Source: Betaproteobacteria bacterium (GTDB lineage Bacteria; Pseudomonadota; Gammaproteobacteria; Burkholderiales; CAIKXV01). Taken from it: DNA of 64,000 bases. Where the stretch lies: the NCBI GenBank assembly GCA_947458265.1, contig CANGYF010000001.1, positions 62,001 through 126,000 on the forward strand. The letters are read 5' to 3'. A program made the translations under genes and the position numbers. This document shows, piece by piece, positions 1 to 7,740 of the stretch (positions are counted from its first letter, which is position 1; each line of letters starts with the position of its first letter). Under the pieces are notes generated by a model. The model was not told the origin of the DNA. It made no database searches and worked only from the letters and a program-made list of their open reading frames with translations.

Positions 1-1
1 G

Positions 2-229
2 GAGCTGGCCTGGGACGAGGATGCCAAGGCGGCGTTCGACGAGCGCGTCGAGGCGTTCCCGGTGCTGGTGCGCATCTCTGCCGCCAAGCAGTTGCGCGAC
101 GAGGTCGAGCGCAACACGCGCCACGCGGGGGAGTCGCGGGTGACGCTTGCGCGCGTGCAGGGCGACGCCGCGAGAGCCCGCCCGACGCCGGCAGCAGCTG
201 CAGCAACGCCAGCGCAGGAGCCGGCATGA
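2..229 (+). CDS. bchZ: Chlorophyllide a reductase subunit Z, C-terminal fragment
   Basis: This open frame enters from the left edge and ends at a TGA at 227-229, giving the last 75 residues. It contains the segment [15 protein letters not shown], which matches the conserved C-terminal part of BchZ (P-V-L-x-R-I-S-A-A-K). BchXYZ is the nitrogenase-like enzyme that reduces ring B of chlorophyllide a in bacteriochlorophyll synthesis. An Ala/Pro/Thr-rich tail follows the conserved part. A bchZ end just before pufB is the usual superoperon order in purple bacteria, which supports the call. The catalytic part lies outside the window. Confidence 0.85.
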   Translation, partial: ELAWDEDAKAAFDERVEAFPVLVRISAAKQLRDEVERNTRHAGESRVTLARVQGDAARARPTPAAAAATPAQEPA

Positions 230-311
230 CGGCGCGCCGGATCCAGCCCACAAGCAACAAGCGTCTTTCGACGCACACGCGCCCGTTCGGCGCGCCGTGC
301 GTTGCCACCGA

Positions 312-336
312 TTCTGTCCAGTCGTACCGGACGGAA
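312..336. promoter_or_regulatory. Inverted repeat upstream of pufB
   Basis: TTCTGTCC and GGACGGAA, 7 of 8 positions complementary, are separated by 9 bases in the 193-base gap between bchZ and pufB, about 87 bases before the pufB start. It could be an operator in the puf control region or a small RNA hairpin. It does not match the TGT-N12-ACA PpsR/CrtJ pattern. I cannot assign a regulator. Confidence 0.35.
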
Positions 337-370
337 GCGTTCGCCGCGACGAAGTGTCGCGGCGGTCCCG

Positions 371-393
371 CTGCAGGCCTCGAAAGCCTGCGG
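371..393 (+). promoter_or_regulatory. puf leader hairpin
   Basis: CTGCAGGC and GCCTGCGG can form an 8-bp stem (one G-U pair) around the 7-base loop CTCGAAA, 30 bases before the pufB start codon. A strong ribosome binding site, AGGAGG at 408-413, lies between hairpin and start. A 5' hairpin in this place could protect the puf transcript or affect its translation. The pairing is visible; the role is inferred. Confidence 0.4.
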
Positions 394-422
394 TAACAGC
401 CGTCATCAGGAGGTATCACCAA

Positions 423-566
423 ATGGCTGAACGAAGCTCCATCTCCGGCCTCACGGACAGCGAGGCACAGGAGTTCCACCAGTTCTACATTCAGGGAATG
501 ATCGCTTTCACGGCAGTCGCCGTCGTTGCGCATGTCCTGGTGTGGGCCTGGCGTCCCTGGCTCTAG
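423..566 (+). CDS. pufB: Light-harvesting LH1 beta polypeptide
   Basis: The product is a 47-residue single-span LH1 beta subunit that pairs with PufA and binds bacteriochlorophyll and carotenoid in the antenna ring around the reaction centre. The visible hallmarks are the polar N-terminus, one membrane helix (about residues 22-42), the A-x-x-x-H motif with ligand His37, and the C-terminal WAWRPWL. The ATG at 423 follows AGGAGG with 9-base spacing. A longer frame starting at 147 is spurious, because the family begins at MAERSS. The gene heads the pufB/pufB-like/pufA/L/M/C series. No pufQ is present upstream. Confidence 0.97.
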   Translation: MAERSSISGLTDSEAQEFHQFYIQGMIAFTAVAVVAHVLVWAWRPWL

Positions 567-584
567 AGCCTGAAAGGAATAGTG

Positions 585-809
585 ATGACCGACCTGACCG
601 CAGGTTCCGTGCAGAGGATCATGACGGGCGATTCGAAGTCCTTCAGGGTGATCTATACGGTGAGCTTCGCGACCATTCTCGCGATCGCCCTCGTCGCGCA
701 GAAGTTGGGCTGGCATTGGCGTTCCTGGCTTCCGGGGGCTGAAGGTGCCGAGTCGTTGAATGACGGCGTGAAGGTGGCGGTCTACAACTTCATGTCGCAA
801 TTACTTTAG
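585..809 (+). CDS. PufB-like membrane polypeptide lacking the bacteriochlorophyll-ligand histidine
   Basis: This 74-residue protein sits between pufB and pufA, 18 bases after pufB, with AGGA at 575-578 before the ATG (an in-frame GTG at 582 is too close to it). It has one membrane span (about residues 22-42). Its segment ALVAQKLGWHWRSWL lines up without gaps with the PufB segment [15 protein letters not shown], so it looks like a duplicated beta polypeptide. Gln39 occupies the place of the ligand His37, so normal chlorophyll binding is doubtful; His44 is nearby. Unlike PufB it has a C-terminal extension of about 25 residues after the WRSWL motif. In size, single span and extended C-terminus it recalls PufX, which opens the LH1 ring in Rhodobacter. 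That analogy is my inference; it could also be an accessory antenna or assembly subunit. Confidence 0.85.
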   Translation: MTDLTAGSVQRIMTGDSKSFRVIYTVSFATILAIALVAQKLGWHWRSWLPGAEGAESLNDGVKVAVYNFMSQLL

Positions 810-821
810 GAGAAAGAACTC

Positions 822-1010
822 ATGTGGAGAATCTGGCGTTTGTACGACCCATTGCGGGCCATGGTCGTCCAGGGTGTGTTCCTGTTCTCGCTGGCAGCAA
901 TGATTCACCTCGTCCTGCTGAGCACGAACAAGTTCAACTGGCTCGACGGTCCGAAGGCCGGTCCGGCAACCACGCAGAACGCGCCGATGCCGGCAGCAAC
1001 ACCCAAGTAG
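822..1010 (+). CDS. pufA: Light-harvesting LH1 alpha polypeptide
   Basis: The product is a 62-residue LH1 alpha subunit. It begins with the classic [10 protein letters not shown], has one transmembrane helix (about residues 13-35) with the ligand in AAMIH (His29), then the conserved FNWLDG. The last 20 residues form an Ala/Pro/Thr-rich tail. AGGAGA overlapping the stop codon of the upstream gene is the ribosome binding site, so the two genes are probably translated in turn from one transcript. The gene is followed by a strong hairpin before pufL, as in other puf operons. Confidence 0.96.
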   Translation: MWRIWRLYDPLRAMVVQGVFLFSLAAMIHLVLLSTNKFNWLDGPKAGPATTQNAPMPAATPK

Positions 1011-1033
1011 CACGCAGCAGAAACACGTTGTAC

Positions 1034-1087
1034 CCCAGGGGGACGAGGCACCGGCGCTGTCTGCCGGGCCTCGTCCGCCGACCTGGG
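1034..1087 (+). promoter_or_regulatory. pufA-pufL intercistronic hairpin
   Basis: GGACGAGGC (1041-1049) pairs with GCCTCGTCC (1068-1076). Inside it CCGGC pairs with GCCGG around a 7-base loop, with a single bulged A. Outside it CCCAGG (1034-1039) pairs with CCTGGG (1082-1087). It lies in the 186-base gap between pufA and pufL. In Rhodobacter a hairpin at the same place blocks 3'-to-5' decay, so that pufBA mRNA outlasts pufLM and antenna exceeds reaction centre. The same job is inferred here. The rest of the gap shows only the pufL ribosome binding site GGGAGGA at 1184-1190. Confidence 0.75.
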
Positions 1088-1196
1088 CGGCAGGAGGGCT
1101 ACAGGCCCTACTGCACCGGCGTTATTCGTACCTGACCCCGATATCGATTTCGACCGCGATGGCGCAACGAGGCGCCGCACGGCGGGAGGACCCAAG

Positions 1197-2021
1197 ATGG
1201 CAATGCTGAGTTTCGAACGAAAGTACCGTGTCCGTGGCGGCACGCTCGTCGGGGGCGACCTCTTCGATTTCTGGATCGGGCCGTTCTACGTCGGCTTCTT
1301 CGGTGTGACGACGATGTTCTTCAGCATCCTCGGCACCGCGCTGATCCTCTGGGGCGCCTCGCAGGGCCCGACCTGGAACCTCTGGCAGATCAATATCGCG
1401 CCGCCTGACCTCAAGTACGGGCTGGGCCTCGCCCCGCTCCTTGAGGGCGGGCTGTGGCAGCTGATCACGGTCTGCGCGATCGGCGCCTTCGGTTCATGGG
1501 CGCTGCGCGAGGTCGAGATCTGCCGCAAGCTCGGCATGGGCTACCACGTACCCTTCGCGTTCTCCTTCGCGATCGGTGCCTATGTGACGCTGGTGGTGGT
1601 GCGCCCGGTGCTTCTGGGCGCATGGGGGCATGGATTCCCCTACGGCATCTTCAGCCACCTCGACTGGGTATCGAACGTCGGCTACCAGTACCTGCACTTC
1701 CACTACAACCCGGCGCACATGATCGCCGTCAGCTTCTTCTTCACCTGCACGTTCGCGCTGTCGCTGCACGGCGCGCTGGTGCTGTCGGCCACGAACCCGC
1801 CGAAGGGCGAGGCCGTCAAGACTCCCGAGCACGAGGACACGTTCTTCCGCGACACGATCGGCTACTCGATCGGAACGCTGGGCATCCACAGGCTCGGCCT
1901 GTTCCTCGCCCTGGCAGCGGTCTTCTGGAGCGCCGTGTGCATCGTGATCAGCGGCCCGTTCTGGACGCGCGGCTGGCCCGAGTGGTGGGGCTGGTGGCTC
2001 AACCTGCCGATCTGGTCGTAG
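1197..2021 (+). CDS. pufL: Photosynthetic reaction centre L subunit
   Basis: The product is 274 residues, the normal length for PufL. It begins [20 protein letters not shown], the standard cytoplasmic start, and has five hydrophobic segments. The H-x-x-P and H-M-I-A-V-S-F-F segments carry the His ligands of the special-pair bacteriochlorophyll and of the non-haem iron. L and M form the transmembrane heterodimer that holds the special pair, bacteriopheophytins and quinones. The ATG at 1197 follows GGGAGGA. PufM starts 27 bases downstream. Confidence 0.98.
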   Translation: MAMLSFERKYRVRGGTLVGGDLFDFWIGPFYVGFFGVTTMFFSILGTALILWGASQGPTWNLWQINIAPPDLKYGLGLAPLLEGGLWQLITVCAIGAFGSWALREVEICRKLGMGYHVPFAFSFAIGAYVTLVVVRPVLLGAWGHGFPYGIFSHLDWVSNVGYQYLHFHYNPAHMIAVSFFFTCTFALSLHGALVLSATNPPKGEAVKTPEHEDTFFRDTIGYSIGTLGIHRLGLFLALAAVFWSAVCIVISGPFWTRGWPEWWGWWLNLPIWS

Positions 2022-2048
2022 GCGAAAACGAGAAGCGAGGAGACACGA

Positions 2049-3026
2049 ATGTCTTACTATCAGAACATCTTCACCCAGATTCAGCCCACCGGGCCTGTTT
2101 CGCACGGCGTGCCCCTGGGCAAGGGCAACAGCCCGCGCACTGGCGAGCCGCTGGTCGTCCATCTCCTGGGCCGCATCGGCAACGCCCAGATCGGTCCGAT
2201 CTACCTGGGCGGGCTTGGCCTCGCCTCGCTGATGTGCGGGCTGCTCGCGTTCTGGATCATCGGCTTCAACATGCTGGCTTCGGTCGGCTGGGACCCGATC
2301 CAGTTCGTCCGGCAGCTGTTCTGGCTCGCGCTGGAACCGCCGCCACCGAGCTACGGGCTCAGCCTGCCCCCGCTGAACGACGGCGGCTGGTGGATGATGG
2401 CGGGCTTCTTCCTCACCGTGTCGTTGCTGCTCTGGTGGGCGCGCATGTATACCCGTGCCCGCGCCCTGGGAATGGGCACGCACGTGGCGTGGGCCTTCGC
2501 GGCTGCGATCTGGTTGTACCTGGTGCTGGGCTTCATCCGGCCGCTGCTGATGGGCAGCTGGGGCGAGGCGGTGCCGTTCGGCATCTTCCCGCACCTTGAC
2601 TGGACCGCTGCATTCTCGCTGCGCTACGGCAACCTGTTCTACAACCCGTTCCATGCACTGTCGATCGCCTTCCTCTACGGCTCTGCGTTGCTGTTCGCGA
2701 TGCACGGCGCGACCATCCTCGCGGTGACCCGTTTCGGCGGCGAGCGCGAGATCGAGCAGATCGTCGACCGGGGCACGGCCTCCGAGCGCGCCGCGCTGTT
2801 CTGGCGCTGGACGATGGGCTTCAACGCCACGATGGAGTCGATCCATCGCTGGGCCTGGTGGTTCGCGGTGCTGTGCCCGCTGACTGGCGGCATCGGCATC
2901 CTGCTCACCGGCACCGTGGTGGACAACTGGTACCTGTGGGCGGTGAAGCATGGCGTGGCGCCGATGTATCCGGCGGTGTTCCCGGCTGTCGTCGACCCGG
3001 CCACGCTCATCCAGGGGGTGAAATGA
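2049..3026 (+). CDS. pufM: Photosynthetic reaction centre M subunit
   Basis: The product is 325 residues, starting [12 protein letters not shown] as in other PufM proteins, with five membrane helices. The motifs [12 protein letters not shown] and [16 protein letters not shown] near the C-terminal half contain the conserved His and Glu that bind the non-haem iron, and the QA-site Trp. It pairs with PufL. The start follows GAAGCGAGGAGA. Its stop codon overlaps the pufC start (ATGA at 3023-3026), which implies translational coupling. Confidence 0.98.
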   Translation: MSYYQNIFTQIQPTGPVSHGVPLGKGNSPRTGEPLVVHLLGRIGNAQIGPIYLGGLGLASLMCGLLAFWIIGFNMLASVGWDPIQFVRQLFWLALEPPPPSYGLSLPPLNDGGWWMMAGFFLTVSLLLWWARMYTRARALGMGTHVAWAFAAAIWLYLVLGFIRPLLMGSWGEAVPFGIFPHLDWTAAFSLRYGNLFYNPFHALSIAFLYGSALLFAMHGATILAVTRFGGEREIEQIVDRGTASERAALFWRWTMGFNATMESIHRWAWWFAVLCPLTGGIGILLTGTVVDNWYLWAVKHGVAPMYPAVFPAVVDPATLIQGVK

Positions 3027-4405
3027 TGAAGGCCAGCAGCGGTTTCTTCCGAAGCATATCCATCGCCATGGCGGCGCTTGCCGCCAGCACACTGCTGACC
3101 GGATGCGAGCGGCCGCCGATCGACACCGTTCAGCACGGCTTCCGCGGCACGGGCATGGTGCAGGTGTACAACCCGCGCATCCTGGTGCCGGAGACGTACA
3201 AGAACGTCGTGCCGGATGCGCTCCCCGCGGTGCCGTCGGACGGCCCGCGGGCGAAGGATGTCTACAAGAACGTGCAGGTGCTCGGTGATGTCTCCACGGC
3301 CGAGTTCACCCGGCTGATGGTGGCGATCAGCCAGTGGGTTGCACCGAAAGAGCAGTGCGCCTACTGCCATGCGCCCGGCGAGGACTTCTCGTCGGACTCG
3401 ATGTACACCAAGGTCGTGGCGCGCCGGATGATCCAGATGACGCAGGCGATCAACAGCCGCTGGACTGCACACGTGTCCCAGACGGGGGTAACCTGCTACA
3501 CCTGCCACCGCGGCAACGCCAATCCGGAGGAAGTCTGGTTCCGGTCGCCGCAGCATCCGCAGGCCACGCGCGCCCTGGGCAACGATGCCGGACAGAACAA
3601 GGCGTCGCCGAACGTCGGGCTCTCCTCGCTGCCGTACGACGCACTGCGTGACTACCTGTCGAGCAATCCGAAGGAAATCCGCGCCAACGGCGCGACCGCG
3701 CTGCCGACCGGCAACCGTGCATCGATCAAGCAGGCCGAGTTCACCTACTCGCTGATGATGCACATGTCGGACGGGCTTGGCGTGAACTGCACCTATTGCC
3801 ACAACACGCAGAACTTCGCGAAGTGGGAAGGTGCGCCGCCTCAACGCGTGACCGCATGGCATGGCATCCGGATGGCTCGTGACATCAACGCGACTTATAT
3901 CGAGCCGCTGACCTCGGCGTTCCCGACCGCCAGGCTCGGTCCGGTTGGTGATGTCGCCAAGGTGAACTGCGCGACCTGCCACCAGGGTGCCTACAAGCCG
4001 CTGTACGGCGTGAGCATGCTGCGCGACTACCCGCAACTGGGCAGGGTCACGGGTGCAACGGGTGCGACTGGCCAGGCCGCGGCAGCGAAGCCGGGCATGC
4101 TCGGACGCGTGCTGTTCGATACCGGCAGGTCCGATCTTTCGGCGGCAGCGAAGGCCGAGATCGACAAGGCGGTGAAGGCAGCCATGGCTGATGCCTCGGT
4201 GAAGATCGCGCTGTCGGGCTTCACCGACCGCACGGGTAACCCGCAGGCCAACCTCGACCTGGCGCGCAATCGCGCCGTGGCGGTGCGCGATGCACTGACC
4301 GCGGCCGGCGTACCCGCGGCGCGCATCGACATGCGCAAGCCCGAGTTCGTGGTCGGCGGTGCCGACGCCAACTCGCGGCGCGTGGACCTGGTCGCCGCAA
4401 GGTGA
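3023..4405 (+). CDS. pufC: Reaction-centre tetrahaem cytochrome c subunit fused to an OmpA-like domain
   Basis: The product is 460 residues. It has a lipoprotein signal (LLTGC near residue 27-31) and four CxxCH haem sites at Cys112 (CAYCH), Cys158 (CYTCH), Cys256 (CTYCH) and Cys316 (CATCH), so it is the tetrahaem PufC that re-reduces the special pair from the periplasmic side. PufC proteins normally end soon after the fourth haem, at about 330-360 residues. Here about 100 residues follow (about 358-460) that read as an OmpA/MotB-type peptidoglycan-binding domain: [14 protein letters not shown], then SGFTDRTGN with the binding Asp, [13 protein letters not shown] with the binding Arg, and SRRVDL at the end. 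An Ala-rich linker joins the parts. The ATG at 3023 overlaps the pufM stop; ATG 3026 is the alternative. Confidence 0.95.
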   Translation: MMKASSGFFRSISIAMAALAASTLLTGCERPPIDTVQHGFRGTGMVQVYNPRILVPETYKNVVPDALPAVPSDGPRAKDVYKNVQVLGDVSTAEFTRLMVAISQWVAPKEQCAYCHAPGEDFSSDSMYTKVVARRMIQMTQAINSRWTAHVSQTGVTCYTCHRGNANPEEVWFRSPQHPQATRALGNDAGQNKASPNVGLSSLPYDALRDYLSSNPKEIRANGATALPTGNRASIKQAEFTYSLMMHMSDGLGVNCTYCHNTQNFAKWEGAPPQRVTAWHGIRMARDINATYIEPLTSAFPTARLGPVGDVAKVNCATCHQGAYKPLYGVSMLRDYPQLGRVTGATGATGQAAAAKPGMLGRVLFDTGRSDLSAAAKAEIDKAVKAAMADASVKIALSGFTDRTGNPQANLDLARNRAVAVRDALTAAGVPAARIDMRKPEFVVGGADANSRRVDLVAAR

Positions 4406-4518
4406 ACCCGGGCTCGCTGCACCGGTCGCTGCCCTCGGCGGCGGCCGGTCCAGCGGTGCAGGGAACCGGCGGCGCACCAGGGGGCTCGCCGCTCCTGTCC
4501 AGCGAGCACACCGACCGC

Positions 4519-5211
4519 ATGTCCCCTGCAGACCCTGTCGTCGTGGTCGTGCTGGCGGACATCCAGCCCTCGTCGCGGCTCTGGGGGTACGGCCGCTTCG
4601 TGTTCGGCCGAGGCACGGTGCGCCGCCAGCCCGGCGTGCGCTTCGCCAAGGTGCTGGGCAGCGGTTTCGAAGGCGGCTTCGGCCTGAAGCCCAGCGCCTC
4701 CCGGCAGGGGCTGCTCTGCGCGTTCGACGATAGCGCCACGGCATGTGACTTTCTCGACCGTTCGACGCTGGTGCAGGCCTACCGGGATCACGCGCGCGAA
4801 TACCTGGAAGTGCGGCTGCGTCCGTTCTCGTGCCGCGGCAGCTGGGACGGTGTCCGCTTCGAGCCCGTGGCTTCGCCACCGCAGGAAGGACCGGTCGCCG
4901 GACTCACCCGCGCGTCGATCCGCCCGCGCCATGCGCGCGAGTTCTGGAGCAAGGCGCCCCCGGCGGAACGCTCGCTCGCCGGTGCCCGTGGCTGCCTGCT
5001 CGCGGTCGGGCTGGGCGAGGCGCCGCTGCTGCGCCAGGCCACCTTCACCGTCTGGGACAGCATCGCGTCCATGGATGGCTATGCGCGCACCGGTGCCCAC
5101 ATGGAAGCGATCCGTGCCTCGCGCGAGGGCAATTACTTCTCCGAATCGATGTTCGTCCGATTCGTGCCCGAAGGCCTTCGTGGCACCTGGAAGGGGCGCA
5201 CCTATGCCTGA
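4519..5211 (+). CDS. crtA: Spheroidene monooxygenase
   Basis: The product is 230 residues from the ATG at 4519. It begins with DPVVVVVLADIQPSSRLWGY, a CrtA-type N-terminus, and continues with SRLWGYGRFVFGR, GFEGGFGLKPS and TFTVWDSIASMDGYAR, all typical of CrtA. The enzyme puts a keto group at C-2 of spheroidene or spirilloxanthin using oxygen, so it works under semiaerobic conditions. The frame is open back to a GTG at 4402 that overlaps the pufC stop, but residues from there to 4518 do not look like the family. No clear ribosome binding site precedes 4519, so the start is uncertain. The 3' end overlaps crtD by 8 bases. Confidence 0.88.
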   Translation: MSPADPVVVVVLADIQPSSRLWGYGRFVFGRGTVRRQPGVRFAKVLGSGFEGGFGLKPSASRQGLLCAFDDSATACDFLDRSTLVQAYRDHAREYLEVRLRPFSCRGSWDGVRFEPVASPPQEGPVAGLTRASIRPRHAREFWSKAPPAERSLAGARGCLLAVGLGEAPLLRQATFTVWDSIASMDGYARTGAHMEAIRASREGNYFSESMFVRFVPEGLRGTWKGRTYA

Positions 5212-6862
5212 TGGCGCACCGCCCGCCGGCTCTGGTGGCATCGGATACGGCCGCGCCCTGAAGGACCATCGCACGGTCGTCGTCGGCGCAGGCGTCGGTG
5301 GGCTGGTCACGGCGCTGCAACTCGCCTGTGCCGGCGTGCAGGTCACCGTGGTCGAGCGGGCGGCGGTGCCAGGTGGCAAGATGCGGCGGGTCGAGGTCGG
5401 CGGTGCGTCGATCGATTCCGGACCCACCGTGTTCACGATGCGCTGGGTGTTCGAGCAGATCTTCGCGGGTGCCGGTGCTTCGATCGATGAGCGGCTGCGC
5501 CTCACGCCGCTGCCGGTGCTGGCGCGCCATGCCTGGCGCGACGGCAGCCGGCTTGACCTGTTCGCCGACCATGAGCGGTCGGTCGATGCGATCGGAGACT
5601 TCGCCGGCGCCGCCGAGGCGAAGCGGTTCCGCGCCTTCTGCGCGCAGGCCCGCGACGTCTACGATGCGCTCGAAGGGCCATACATACGCTCGTCGCGACC
5701 CAGCCTGGTCGGCATGGGTACCTCGCTCGGCATGCGCGGCATGAAGGAACTGCTCAAGCTCGGTCCCTTCACCTCCCTGGCTTCCAACCTGGTGCGCCAG
5801 TTCGCCGACCCCCGGCTGCGCCAGCTGTTCGGCCGCTACGCGACCTACTGCGGCAGTTCACCCTGGACTGCGCCTGCCACCCTGCTGCTGGTCGCGCAGG
5901 TCGAGATGGATGGCGTGTGGACGGTCGACGGCGGCATGCATGGGCTGGCTCGTGCGATCGCCGCGCTGGCGACCGAGCGCGGCGCCACGTTCCGCTACGA
6001 CACGGCGGTCGACGAGATCCTGGTGCACGGCGGCCGTGCATGCGGCGTGCGTCTGGCCGGCGGCGAACGGATCGAGGCGGACAGCGTCGTGTTCAACGGC
6101 GACGTACATGCCCTGGCCAGCGGCTGCCTCGGCGATGCAGCAGCCCTGTCGGTGGACCGCGTGCCCCACGCCGCGCGTTCGCTGTCGGCGGTCACCTGGT
6201 CGATGCATGCGCGCACCCGGGGTTTCCCGCTGGAGAACCACAACGTGTTCTTCGATGACGACTACGCGTCGGAGTTCCGCGACATCTTCGGTGCCGGCCG
6301 GCTGCCTTCGAAGCCGACCGTGTACATCTGCGCGCAGGACCGCGGCGCTCAAGGCGTCGACACTTTCGGCAGCGGACCTTCGGCGGCCGCACCGACACCG
6401 GGGCACGGCGGCCGCGAGCGCCTGCTGTGCCTCGTGAATGCACCGGCCAGCGGCGACAGCCGCCCCCTGGAAACTCTGGAGATCGACGCATGCGAACGAC
6501 GGATGCAGGCACTGCTTTCGCACTGTGGCCTGGAGATGGAAATCGACCCGGCCAGCACGGTGCGGACCAGTCCCAACGATTTCGAACGGCTGTTCCCGGC
6601 GACCGGGGGCTCGCTCTATGGAAGGGCGACGCAGGGGTGGATGGCCCTGTTCAAGCGGTCGTCGTCGAGCAGTCGGCTACCGGGGCTCTACCTCGCGGGG
6701 GGCAGCGTGCACCCGGGGCCGGGGGTACCGATGGCAGCAATGTCGGGGCAACTGGCGGCCGCGACGCTTCTGGGGCACCTCGCTTCGACCAGCCGGTCAT
6801 CCCGGGTGGTTATCTCTGGTGGTATGTCGACGCGCTCAGTGACGACGGCCGCCACGGCCTGA
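5204..6862 (+). CDS. crtD: 1-Hydroxycarotenoid 3,4-desaturase (methoxyneurosporene dehydrogenase)
   Basis: The product is 552 residues. An FAD-binding VVVGAGVGGLVTALQLA (about residues 25-41) is followed by ERAAVPGGKM, and a C-terminal LYLAGGSVHPGPGVPMAAMSG closes the flavin site; this is the phytoene-desaturase fold. The N-terminal half (SGPTVFTMRWVFEQIF) and its place next to crtA and crtC favour CrtD over CrtI. It introduces the 3,4 double bond in hydroxylated carotenoids. The ATG at 5204 overlaps the crtA end and follows GGAAGGGG. Similarity seems to stop near residue 530; the last 25 residues overlap the beginning of crtC. Confidence 0.9.
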   Translation: MPDGAPPAGSGGIGYGRALKDHRTVVVGAGVGGLVTALQLACAGVQVTVVERAAVPGGKMRRVEVGGASIDSGPTVFTMRWVFEQIFAGAGASIDERLRLTPLPVLARHAWRDGSRLDLFADHERSVDAIGDFAGAAEAKRFRAFCAQARDVYDALEGPYIRSSRPSLVGMGTSLGMRGMKELLKLGPFTSLASNLVRQFADPRLRQLFGRYATYCGSSPWTAPATLLLVAQVEMDGVWTVDGGMHGLARAIAALATERGATFRYDTAVDEILVHGGRACGVRLAGGERIEADSVVFNGDVHALASGCLGDAAALSVDRVPHAARSLSAVTWSMHARTRGFPLENHNVFFDDDYASEFRDIFGAGRLPSKPTVYICAQDRGAQGVDTFGSGPSAAAPTPGHGGRERLLCLVNAPASGDSRPLETLEIDACERRMQALLSHCGLEMEIDPASTVRTSPNDFERLFPATGGSLYGRATQGWMALFKRSSSSSRLPGLYLAGGSVHPGPGVPMAAMSGQLAAATLLGHLASTSRSSRVVISGGMSTRSVTTAATA

Positions 6863-7704
6863 CCATCATTGCCTTCGTCGGCAGCGTGTTCTCGCCGTAT
6901 TACCGGCGCGCGCTGTCGAAGGGCCCGGCCGACCCGGAGGACTTCTGCTCGATCAACGTGGCCCTGTACGGCGATGCCGGCCGGCGCTGGACGATGACCG
7001 AGCGGCGTCGCCCCTCGATGCAGCGCAGCCAGCATTCGTTCAGCGTCGGCCCCAGCAGCCTCGAATGGGACGGCAACTGCCTGACCATCAACATCGACGA
7101 GATCGGCGTGCCGCTGCCGCAGCGGGTGCGCGGGCGCGTGCGGGTGCACCCGCGGGCACTGTCGCCGTTCGTCACCGCGCTCGACGATGGCGGGTTGCAT
7201 CGCTGGGGACCGATCGCACCGGCCGCACGGGTCGAGGCCAGCTTCGACAAGCCCGGGGCGAGCTGGTCCGGTCACGGCTACTTCGACAGCAACGAGGGCG
7301 ACGAGCCGATCGAACGGCCGTTCCGCGAGTGGGACTGGTCGCGTGCCAGCCTGCGCGATGGCAGCACCGCGGTGATCTACGACGTTCGGCAGAAGGCTGG
7401 CGACGATCGCGTGCTCGCGCTGCGCTTCGACCACGACGCGAAGGTCGAAACCTTCGATCCGCCAGCGCGGCAGCCGCTGCCACGCACTGCCTGGCGCATC
7501 GACCGCACGATGCGCACCGATGCCGGCACGCCCGCGACGGTGACCCAGACGCTCGAAGACACGCCGTTCTACGTGCGCTCGGTGCTGTCCTCGGGGCTGC
7601 TCGGCGAGACCGTGGTGTCGATGCACGAGACGCTGAACGTGCCCAGGCTGACTTCCGCCGCCGTGCAGTGGATGCTGCCCTGGCGCATGCCGCGTACCGG
7701 CTGA
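6637..7704 (+). CDS. crtC: Hydroxyneurosporene synthase (carotenoid 1,2-hydratase)
   Basis: The product is up to 355 residues. The recognisable CrtC sequence starts at FDQPVIPGGYLWWYVDALS (about 6793) and runs through GLTIIAFVGSVFSPYY, NVALYG, SSLEWDG and the acidic HGYFDSNEGDEPIE segment. CrtC adds water across the 1,2 double bond of neurosporene or lycopene, the first step towards spheroidene and spirilloxanthin. No ATG lies upstream in this frame; the only conventional candidate is the GTG at 6637, which overlaps crtD by 226 bases. Non-standard initiation nearer 6790 is possible. The end is firm; the start is not. Confidence 0.88.
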   Translation: MDGPVQAVVVEQSATGALPRGGQRAPGAGGTDGSNVGATGGRDASGAPRFDQPVIPGGYLWWYVDALSDDGRHGLTIIAFVGSVFSPYYRRALSKGPADPEDFCSINVALYGDAGRRWTMTERRRPSMQRSQHSFSVGPSSLEWDGNCLTINIDEIGVPLPQRVRGRVRVHPRALSPFVTALDDGGLHRWGPIAPAARVEASFDKPGASWSGHGYFDSNEGDEPIERPFREWDWSRASLRDGSTAVIYDVRQKAGDDRVLALRFDHDAKVETFDPPARQPLPRTAWRIDRTMRTDAGTPATVTQTLEDTPFYVRSVLSSGLLGETVVSMHETLNVPRLTSAAVQWMLPWRMPRTG

Positions 7705-7740
7705 CCCCACCCTTGCCACCCATACGCAGGATCCACCGCA

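Noticed and set aside
316-334. PpsR/CrtJ site before pufB
   Set aside because: TGT at 315-317 is followed after 12 bases by GAC rather than ACA, so the dyad does not fit the consensus.
147-422. N-terminal extension of pufB back to 147
   Set aside because: Reads through bchZ in another frame and the leader hairpin; LH1 beta polypeptides start at the ATG after AGGAGG.
1494-3092. Long minus-strand frame of 532 codons across pufL and pufM
   Set aside because: It is antisense to two certain genes, has the Arg/Gln/His/Asp-rich composition of a high-GC shadow frame, and matches no family.
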